From assembly GCA_963793025.1 (NCBI GenBank), contig CAWBYL010000002.1:310001-374000 (forward strand): DNA of 64,000 nt, given 5' to 3'. The first letter of the stretch is position 1; every line of letters starts with the position of its first letter. The position numbers and the translations under genes were made by a program. The notes beneath the pieces were generated by a model. The model made no database searches and was not told where the DNA came from. It saw only the letters and a program-made list of their open reading frames with translations. This stretch comes from CAWBYL01 sp963793025. GTDB taxonomy: Bacteria; Actinomycetota; Acidimicrobiia; Acidimicrobiales; Acidimicrobilacustridaceae. Shown piece by piece: positions 58,321 through 64,000 of the stretch.

Positions 58321-59103
58321 ATGACCTCTGCCATGCGACTGTTCCCCGCCGCCGACTCCGCTCCGGCCCTTCCGCCCGCTGATCTCTTCGCCGACTACGA
58401 GATGGAGCGCGCCGGCCGCGACGGGCGGCCGTGGGTGGTGGCCAACATGGTGGCGGGCCTGGACGGGTCGCTCTCCTGGCACGGCCGGGTCGGCTCGCTG
58501 TCCAGTCCGGCCGACCGGGCGCTCTTCGTGCGCCTCCGCGGCTTGGCCGATGCGGTCCTCGTCGGGGCGGCGACCGTCCGGGCCGAGGGCTACGGGCCGG
58601 TCGAGCTGCCGGCCGAGGTCAGACGACGCCGAGAGGGCGACGGTCGCAGCCCGGTGCCCCCGCTGGTGATCGTGAGTCGGAGCCTCGAGCTCGGTTGGGA
58701 CCGGCCGTTGTGGGCCGGTACCGACGGTCCCCGCCCGATCGTGGTCACCGGGGCGGGCGCCCCGCCGGCCGCGCTGGCCACCGCCCGGCGCCACGCCGAC
58801 GTCATCGTGGCCGGGGAGGAGGGGGTGGTCATGGCCTTGGCCCTGGACGCCCTGGCCGAGCGGGGGATGGACGTGGTGCTCACCGAGGGCGGGCCGACCC
58901 TGCTCGACGAGCTGGTCGACGCCGCGGCGCTCGACGAGCTGTGCCTGACCCTGGCCCCGGTGTTCGGCGGCGATCCGCTGACGATGGCCCACCGGGCCCT
59001 GCCCTCCCCGGCCCTCACCCCCTTCGCCCTCGAGGGGGTCATCCACCACGAGGGCGAGCTGTTCCTGCGCTACACCGCGGCGACCGACGAGGAGAGGCGA
59101 TGA
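58321..59103 (+). CDS. RibD C-terminal/dihydrofolate-reductase-fold reductase
   Basis: The 260-residue protein is a reductase of the RibD C-terminal type: W-V-V-A-N-M-V-A-G-L-D-G-S-L-S, L-F-V-R-L-R-G-L-A-D-A-V-L-V-G-A-A-T-V-R-A-E, V-V-L-T-E-G-G-P-T-L-L. It is a stand-alone form with no deaminase domain. It may reduce a pteridine, flavin precursor or lactone. The stop overlaps the flavin reductase start. Confidence 0.88.
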   Translation: MTSAMRLFPAADSAPALPPADLFADYEMERAGRDGRPWVVANMVAGLDGSLSWHGRVGSLSSPADRALFVRLRGLADAVLVGAATVRAEGYGPVELPAEVRRRREGDGRSPVPPLVIVSRSLELGWDRPLWAGTDGPRPIVVTGAGAPPAALATARRHADVIVAGEEGVVMALALDALAERGMDVVLTEGGPTLLDELVDAAALDELCLTLAPVFGGDPLTMAHRALPSPALTPFALEGVIHHEGELFLRYTAATDEERR

Positions 59104-59648
59104 CCGACGGGGAGGAGGGGTCGGTGGCGGCCCGGTTCGACGAGCTCATGGGCCGTCTCGATCACCCGATGGCCGTGGTCACCACGGTGTCGGGCGACGA
59201 GCAGGCCGGCTGCCTGGTCGGCTTCCACGCCCAGTGCGGCATGGAGCCGCCGTACTACGCGCTGTGGATCTCGAAGGCCAACCACACCTACCGGGTCGGT
59301 GCCCTGGCCGATGTCTTCGCCGTGCACTTCCTGGGGGCCGACCAGCACGCGCTGGCCGAGCTGTTCGGGGCCACGACCGGTGACGACGTCGACAAGTTCG
59401 CTCGCTGCTCGTGGTCGGCCGGGCCCGACGGGGTCCCGGTCCTCGACCAGGTCGCCGACCGGTTCGTGGGTCGGCGCGTGGCCTTCGTCGACGCGGGCAC
59501 CGACCACGTCTGCCTGGTGCTGTCACCCGTCGACGCCCGCTCGTCGGCGGGCGAGCTGCTCTGGTTCGGGTCGACCGGCGACATCACGCCGGGCCACGAG
59601 GCCGGCGAGCGCCAACGGGGCTCGGAGAAGGCGCCGGAAAAGCGCTGA
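59100..59648 (+). CDS. Flavin reductase-like FMN-binding protein
   Basis: The 182-residue protein has the flavin reductase-like barrel: L-D-H-P-M-A-V-V-T-T-V, A-G-C-L-V-G-F-H-A-Q-C-G, and SKANHTYRVG. It may use NAD(P)H to reduce FMN for a monooxygenase, although it could itself be an oxidoreductase. The start overlaps the RibD-C stop (ATGA). A GC-rich hairpin directly follows its stop. Confidence 0.85.
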   Translation: MTDGEEGSVAARFDELMGRLDHPMAVVTTVSGDEQAGCLVGFHAQCGMEPPYYALWISKANHTYRVGALADVFAVHFLGADQHALAELFGATTGDDVDKFARCSWSAGPDGVPVLDQVADRFVGRRVAFVDAGTDHVCLVLSPVDARSSAGELLWFGSTGDITPGHEAGERQRGSEKAPEKR

Positions 59649-59680
59649 CGCCCCCGGCCAGGGGGGTGGCGGGGGGCGTC
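59647..59680 (+). terminator. Terminator-like GC hairpin
   Basis: GACGCCCCC (59647-59655) pairs perfectly with GGGGGCGTC (59672-59680) around a 16-base loop. The stem begins at the flavin reductase stop codon. There is no U tract, as is common for actinobacterial terminators. It lies between two convergent genes, where a terminator is expected. The remaining 144 bases to 59825 hold no gene; a GTGACC-CA-GGTCAC palindrome lies at 59815-59828. Confidence 0.55.
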
Positions 59681-59824
59681 GCGTGGGCCGTCAGGAGGGG
59701 GGTCCTGATCTGGCCAGTGGCTTCACGGGAGGGGGGATCCCGGTGCCAACGACCAGAACGATACGGACTCGGGACCGACTTCGTCTACCGAAAAGCCCAG
59801 GTCAGCCGTCACAAGTGACCCAGG

Positions 59825-61264
59825 TCACCAGCCTTCGTCCAACGGGCGTCCCTCGGCGTAGCCCGATGCGGTCTGGACCCCCACCACCGCCCGCTCGTGG
59901 AGCTCCTCGAGGTCGTGGGCCCCGGCGTAGGTGCAGGCGCTGCGCACACCGGCCACGATCGTGTCGATGAGGTCCTCCACGCCGGGGCGGCCGGCGTCGA
60001 GGTACATGCGGCCCGTGGAGATGCCCTCCTCGAACAGCGCTCGGCGGGCGGAGTCGATCGGCGCCTCGTCCCGGCCGGTGCGGTCGGCCACCGCCCGTGC
60101 CGACGCCATGCCGAAGCTCTCCTTGTAGGGCCGACCACTGGCGTCGCGATGGAGGTCACCGGGGGACTCGTGGGTGCCGGCGAACCAGGATCCGACCATC
60201 ACGTTGCTGGCGCCGGCGGCCAGGGCCAGAGCGACGTCTCGCGGGTGGCGCACGCCGCCGTCGGCCCACACGTGGCGACCCAGGCGCCGAGCCTCCTCGG
60301 CGCACTCGACCACGGCCGAGAACTGGGGTCGACCCACGCCCGTCATCATCCGTGTGGTGCACATGGCGCCCGGTCCGACGCCCACCTTGACGATGTCGGC
60401 CCCGGCGCCGGCCAGATCCCGCACGCCCCCGGCCGACACCACGTTGCCGGCGCAGAGGGGCACGGCCAGGTCCAGGGCCTTCACGCGACGGATCGCCTCG
60501 ATCATCCTCTCCTGGTGGCCGTGGGCGGTGTCGAGGACGAGCACGTCGACCCCGGCCGCGGCCAGGCCCTCGGCCTTGGCGGCGACGTCGCCGTTGACGC
60601 CGATGGCGGCAGCCACGCGCAGTCGACCGGACGCGTCGGTGGCCGGGCGGTACAGGGTGGAGCGCAGGGCGCCGGTTCGGGTGAGGATCCCGACGAGCCG
60701 GCCGTCGCCGTCGACCACCGGAGCGAGACGGCGGCGACGGTCGTGGAGGAGCTCGAAGGCGGCCGTCGGGTCGATGTCGTCGGGCACGGTCAACAGATCG
60801 GTGGACATGACCCGCTCGACGCCGGTGAAGCGGTCGACCCCGGCGCAGTCGCCCTCGGTGACCACGCCGACGGGTCGATCGCCGTCGATGACGATGGCGG
60901 CGTTGTGCGCCCGCTTGGCGATGAGGTTCATGGCCTCGCCGACCGTGTCGGTGCGGGCGAGGGTGATCGGCGTGTCGTGCACCAGGTGACGGGCCTTCAC
61001 CCAGTCGACGACCTCGCTGACCACCTCGATGGGGATGTCCTGGGGGATCACCGCCAGACCCCCGCGCCGGGCGATGGTCTCGGCCATCCGCCGGCCGGCC
61101 ACGGCGGTCATGTTGGCCACGACGAGCGGGATGGTGGTGCCCGAGCCGTCGACGGTGGCCAGGTCGACGTCGAGGCGGGAGGTCACATCCGACCGGGCGG
61201 GCACCATGAACACGTCGTCGAAGGTGAGGTCGGCCTCGGGTCGCCGATCGTGGAGGAAGCGCAC
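59825..61264 (-). CDS. guaB1: GuaB1-type IMP dehydrogenase family protein (GMP reductase)
   Basis: The 479-residue protein has an IMPDH barrel interrupted by a CBS pair: L-T-F-D-D-V-F-M-V-P-A-R-S at the start, then TLARTDTVGEAMNLIAKRAH and STDLLTVPDDIDPTAAFEL (CBS), VDVLVLDTAHGHQERMIEAI, the catalytic loop G-P-G-A-M-C-T-T-R and M-V-G-S-W-F-A-G-T. The GuaB1 branch in mycobacteria is a GMP reductase rather than an IMPDH. It salvages GMP to IMP using NADPH. The gene is convergent with the flavin reductase. Confidence 0.9.
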   Translation of the reverse strand: MRFLHDRRPEADLTFDDVFMVPARSDVTSRLDVDLATVDGSGTTIPLVVANMTAVAGRRMAETIARRGGLAVIPQDIPIEVVSEVVDWVKARHLVHDTPITLARTDTVGEAMNLIAKRAHNAAIVIDGDRPVGVVTEGDCAGVDRFTGVERVMSTDLLTVPDDIDPTAAFELLHDRRRRLAPVVDGDGRLVGILTRTGALRSTLYRPATDASGRLRVAAAIGVNGDVAAKAEGLAAAGVDVLVLDTAHGHQERMIEAIRRVKALDLAVPLCAGNVVSAGGVRDLAGAGADIVKVGVGPGAMCTTRMMTGVGRPQFSAVVECAEEARRLGRHVWADGGVRHPRDVALALAAGASNVMVGSWFAGTHESPGDLHRDASGRPYKESFGMASARAVADRTGRDEAPIDSARRALFEEGISTGRMYLDAGRPGVEDLIDTIVAGVRSACTYAGAHDLEELHERAVVGVQTASGYAEGRPLDEGW

Positions 61265-61332
61265 GAGGCGTGCAGGATAGGTGATGGGCGTCCCCGTGGG
61301 AGCAGGGCCGACCGCCGGTAGCGTCCTCAGCC

Positions 61333-62415
61333 GTGACCGACGGCCAGATCCCCACCCGCAACCCCGACGACCGGCCCGAGCTGATGCTGGCTCTCGGCGC
61401 CCAGCCGGTGCGGCTCTCGGTGCTCGACCTCGTGCCCGTGCCCCGGGGGACGACCCCGGGCGAGGCGCTGCGCCACTCGGCTCGCCTGGCCCGTCGGGCC
61501 GAGGAGCTCGGCTACGTCCGCTACTGGGTGGCCGAGCACCACAGCATGCCCGGCATCGCCAGCTCGTCCCCGGCGGTGCTGCTCGCTCACCTGGCCTCGG
61601 CCACCGACCACATCCGCCTCGGATCAGGGGGCGTCATGCTCCCCAACCACACCCCCCTCGTGATCGCCGAGCAGTTCGGGATGTTGGAGTCCCTGCATCC
61701 GGGCCGGATCGACCTCGGCCTGGGCCGGGCCCCCGGGACCGATCAGGCCACCGCTCGCGCCCTGCGGGGAACGGACCGGCTCTCCGACGGCGAGGACTTC
61801 CCCCAACAGCTGGCCGAGCTGGTCGCCTTCCTCGCCGGGACGTTCCCCGAGGGCCACCCCTACCGCAACGTCCGGGCCGTCCCTCACGCCGCCGAGCTCC
61901 CGGCGATCTGGCTGCTCGGTTCCAGTGGTTACAGCGCCCAGCTCGCCGGGCAGCTCGGCCTCCCGTTCTCCTTCGCCCACCACTTCAGCGCCCACAACAC
62001 CGAGCCCGCCCTCGACCTGTACCGGCGCAGCTTCCGGCCGAGCGAGGTGCTCGACGAGCCCTACGCCTCGATCGGGGTCTCGGTCGTCTGCGCCGACACC
62101 GACGAGCGCGCCCGGTGGCTGGCCGGGCCCATGGGGCTGTCGATGCTGCGCCTGCGCACGGGCACACCGGGGCCGCTGCCCACACCGGAGGAAGCGGCCG
62201 AGTACACGTTCACGCCGTCGGAGAAGGAGTTGGTGCGCTCCATCACCGGCTCGCACGTGGTCGGCGACCCGGACCGGGTCGGGGCCGAGCTGCAGGAGCT
62301 GGCGGCGCGTACCGGCGTCGACGAGTTGATGGTCACCACCAACGTCGGCGATGCCGACGAGCGGCGCCACTCCTACGAGCTGGTCGCCGCCCTCGCCTCC
62401 CGCACCCCGGCCTGA
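61333..62415 (+). CDS. LLM-class (luciferase-like) oxidoreductase
   Basis: The 360-residue protein has R-L-S-V-L-D-L-V-P-V, Y-W-V-A-E-H-H-S-M-P-G-I-A-S-S-S-P-A-V, G-G-V-M-L-P-N-H-T-P-L-V-I-A-E-Q-F-G-M-L and G-L-G-R-A-P-G-T-D. This matches the luciferase-family oxidoreductase group 1 (MsnO8-like) subfamily. It binds FMN or F420, undecided. The start is a GTG at 61333 with no strong ribosome site. It is followed by stem-loop repeats and the convergent SNF2 gene pair. Confidence 0.88.
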   Translation: MTDGQIPTRNPDDRPELMLALGAQPVRLSVLDLVPVPRGTTPGEALRHSARLARRAEELGYVRYWVAEHHSMPGIASSSPAVLLAHLASATDHIRLGSGGVMLPNHTPLVIAEQFGMLESLHPGRIDLGLGRAPGTDQATARALRGTDRLSDGEDFPQQLAELVAFLAGTFPEGHPYRNVRAVPHAAELPAIWLLGSSGYSAQLAGQLGLPFSFAHHFSAHNTEPALDLYRRSFRPSEVLDEPYASIGVSVVCADTDERARWLAGPMGLSMLRLRTGTPGPLPTPEEAAEYTFTPSEKELVRSITGSHVVGDPDRVGAELQELAARTGVDELMVTTNVGDADERRHSYELVAALASRTPA

Positions 62416-62425
62416 CCCCACCCCA

Positions 62426-62541
62426 GGGCAAACGATGCGCATCTCGCGTGCTGTGGCACGCGCTCGGCGCATCAGATCGCGTCGGTGGGGCAAACGATGC
62501 GCATCTCGCGTGCTGTGGCACGCGCTCAGCGCATCAGATCG
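62426..62541. repeat. Tandem copies of a 54-base stem-loop element
   Basis: Positions 62426-62479 and 62488-62541 are direct repeats of 54 bases with one difference (CGGCGC versus CAGCGC). Each contains a perfect 7-base stem CGCGTGC/GCACGCG with TGTG loop, inside outer complementary segments GATGCG/CGCATC. They lie between two convergent genes. They look like a bidirectional terminator or a palindromic (REP-like) element; no transposase or CRISPR features are present. Confidence 0.8.
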
Positions 62542-62565
62542 GGGGCGGGGGTGGGGTGGGGGATC

Positions 62566-62844
62566 TCAGTCGGAGAGGTCGTCGTCGAGGCCGGCGGCGG
62601 TGGCCACGCCCGTGGCCAGCTGGGCGGCCTTGCGGTAGACGAGGGTGAAGGTGGCCTGGGCGGCGCGGTCGTTGCCCCGCAGGGGCGGCTCGCCCAGCGA
62701 CAGGACCATGGCCGCGGGATCCTCGGACATCCGCACCGGAGGAGGATCTTCGGTGAGGGCCTCGCCCCAGAACGTGCGGGTGGCGGCGCGGTCGGCGCTC
62801 TGCTTCTTGGTCGAGCTGCCGGTGCGGCGGCGGGATCGGCTCAT
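62566..62844 (-). CDS. Small conserved-looking protein downstream of SNF2 helicase (92 aa)
   Basis: The 92-residue protein starts at the ATG at 62844, overlapping the stop of the SNF2 gene (ATGA). It begins with a strongly basic MSRSRRRTGSSTKKQSADRA, then RTFWGEALTEDPPPVRMSED, and ends SLGEPPLRGNDRAAQATFTL VYRKAAQLATGV before an acidic LDDDLSD. The basic start and coupling to the helicase suggest a nucleic-acid-related role. I do not recognise the family. Confidence 0.75.
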   Translation of the reverse strand: MSRSRRRTGSSTKKQSADRAATRTFWGEALTEDPPPVRMSEDPAAMVLSLGEPPLRGNDRAAQATFTLVYRKAAQLATGVATAAGLDDDLSD

Positions 62845-64000
62845 GCCGCGTTCTCCTCGCTGGCCTCGGTCTCGCTCTGCTCGGTGAGCACCTCGTCGGT
62901 GCGCAACCCGAGAGCGGTCTGCAACTGGGTGGGGTCGAGATCGCCGAGCGAGCTCGACTTGGGCAGGACGAGATCGGCGATGTGGCGCTTGCCCGAGACG
63001 ACCTCCTCGACCCGCTCGTCGACCGTGCCCGGGCACACCAGGCGGTGGGCGATGACGGTCTTGGTCTGGCCGATGCGCCAGGCCCGATCCCGGGCCTGAT
63101 CCTCGACCGCCGGGTTCCACCAGCGGTCGTAGAGCACGACGTGGTTGGCGTTGGTGAGGTTGAGGCCGGTCCCGCCGGCCTTGAGCGACAGGACCAGGGC
63201 GCCGGGCCCCTCCAGCGCCTGGAACTCGGTGACCAGCTTGTCGCGGACACCACGCGAGAGTCCGCCGTGGTAGCAGCCGACCGGGATGCCGAAGCGCTCG
63301 GTGAGGTGGGCCGACAGCTTCTGGCCCCATTCGGCGAAGTGGGTGAACACGAGGGCCCGTTCGCCCGACGCGTACACCTGCTCGATGATCTCCTCGAGAC
63401 GGGCCAGCTTGCCCGACCGGCCGGCGAGGGGTCCTTCGCCGTCGCGGTAGGCGACGGGGTGGTTGCAGATCTGCTTGAGGGCGGTGATGGCGGCCAGCAC
63501 CTGACCCTTGCGGGCGTCGGCGCCCGGCTCGGTGGCCGCGCCGGTGACGAGGTTGTCGAGCACCGCCTGGTAGAGCCCGATCTGCTCCGGCGTCATGGCG
63601 CAGTGGTCGAGCTCGTCGATGCGGTCGGGCAGCTCGGCGGCGATGGCCGGCTCGTTCTTGGTGCGGCGGAAAACGAGGATCCCGTTGAGGGCCCGCAGCG
63701 CCCGCTCGCCCTGGTCCCGCCCGCCCTCGCCGCTGCCGGACAGCTGGGCGATGAACTGGGGGCGGGGGCCGACCAGGCCGGGGTTGGTGAAGTCGAGGAT
63801 GGCCCAGAGGTCACCGAGCCCGTTCTCGATCGGGGTGCCGGTGAGGGCGAGGCGGGACCCGGCCTTGAGACGCCGCAGCTGCTGGGCGGTGTCGTTGGCC
63901 GGGTTCTTGATGGCCTGGGCCTCGTCGAGGACGACGCGACCCCAGTCGATGCGCTCCAGCGCCTCGATGTCGCGCACCGCGGTGGCGTAGGTGGTGATGA
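62841..64000 (-). CDS. SNF2/SWI2-family helicase, C-terminal part (5' end outside the window)
   Basis: The visible 386 codons are the C-terminal half of a SNF2-like ATPase. The frame continues past 63977 to the window edge (ITTYATAVRDIE). It contains the D-E-A-Q box, ALTGTPIENGLGDLWAILDF, VFRRTKNEPAIAAELPDR, ALVFTHFAEWGQKL, GCYHGGLSRGVRDKLVTEF, the LSLKAGGTGLNLTNANHVVL block and D-Q-A-R-D-R-A-W-R-I-G-Q-T-K-T-V. These proteins remodel nucleoprotein or act in repair. It ends with an acidic tail and is coupled to the small 92-residue gene. Confidence 0.93.
   Translation of the reverse strand, partial: ITTYATAVRDIEALERIDWGRVVLDEAQAIKNPANDTAQQLRRLKAGSRLALTGTPIENGLGDLWAILDFTNPGLVGPRPQFIAQLSGSGEGGRDQGERALRALNGILVFRRTKNEPAIAAELPDRIDELDHCAMTPEQIGLYQAVLDNLVTGAATEPGADARKGQVLAAITALKQICNHPVAYRDGEGPLAGRSGKLARLEEIIEQVYASGERALVFTHFAEWGQKLSAHLTERFGIPVGCYHGGLSRGVRDKLVTEFQALEGPGALVLSLKAGGTGLNLTNANHVVLYDRWWNPAVEDQARDRAWRIGQTKTVIAHRLVCPGTVDERVEEVVSGKRHIADLVLPKSSSLGDLDPTQLQTALGLRTDEVLTEQSETEASEENAA

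Noticed and set aside
59815..59828. GTGACC-CA-GGTCAC palindrome at the end of guaB1
   Set aside because: It overlaps a stop codon between convergent genes, where no promoter is expected, so a regulator site is unlikely; kept only as a note.
62426..62541. Two repeats of 54 bases considered as a CRISPR array
   Set aside because: Only two copies with an 8-base spacing, no cas genes and strong internal dyads; this is not a CRISPR array.

Overview
The window is about 70% G+C and densely coded, with tiny or overlapping gene junctions (ATGA/GTGA), many GTG starts and no tRNA or rRNA genes that I could see. F420-type enzymes (Ddn-like, PPOX-like, several luciferase-like monooxygenases), GuaB1, DUF2630, a 13E12/DUF222 relic and an actinobacterial group 1h [NiFe]-hydrogenase point to Actinomycetota. 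The abundance of steroid- or isoprenoid-type catabolic genes fits an Acidimicrobiia-like lineage, but that placement is inference.

Layout. 0-12.5 kb: catabolic genes. A minus-strand operon (IclR regulator, DUF35 Zn-ribbon protein, Ltp2-like thiolase homologue, LLM monooxygenase, truncated acyl-CoA dehydrogenase start) lies divergent to a plus-strand operon (3Fe-4S ferredoxin, SDR, Ddn-like, P450, aldehyde dehydrogenase, phosphotransferase, DUF1214). 12.8-15.4 kb: an SDR - queA - SufR-like regulator operon (minus) broken by many single-base indels, most likely sequence error. 15.5-30 kb: a complete group 1h hydrogenase system. One minus-strand operon runs hhyS-hhyL-NifU-like-DUF5947-DUF6084-462 aa protein-protease-two microproteins-hypC-hypD. 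hypA-hypB diverge from it. A second minus-strand operon runs SIS/HypC-like fusion - SIS isomerase - hypE - hypF. 30-31.7 kb: 13E12 remnant, PadR regulator, HAD phosphatase. 31.8-35 kb: a tight cassette of acyl-CoA dehydrogenase homologue, PIG-L deacetylase, NodS-like methyltransferase and family-2 glycosyltransferase. 35-39.3 kb: F420-type LLM, topoisomerase IB, small Pro-rich ORF, cation/proton antiporter, MarR. 39.5-58.3 kb: a second catabolic region with Baeyer-Villiger monooxygenase, TetR-controlled NTF2-like protein, phosphotransferase, an EchA20-like/SDR/SDR/double-hotdog/PPOX/AKR operon, an IpdF-like SDR, a solute-binding lipoprotein, a TetR/SDR/amidohydrolase unit, two further SDRs, EthD and DUF2269 proteins and a dienelactone hydrolase. 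58-64 kb: RibD-C and flavin reductase pair, GuaB1, LLM, a stem-loop direct repeat, and the C-terminal part of a SNF2 helicase with a small partner.

How it fits together. The hydrogenase would let the cell oxidise H2 at low concentration as a maintenance energy source, and every core maturation factor (HypA-F plus the endopeptidase) is present. The catabolic regions look like side-chain and ring degradation of steroid-like or other alicyclic CoA esters: oxygenation by P450 and BVMO, SDR dehydrogenation, hydration by MaoC/crotonase-type enzymes, and C-C cleavage by an Ltp2/DUF35 pair. They are controlled by IclR, MarR and two TetR regulators, for which candidate palindromic operators are visible.
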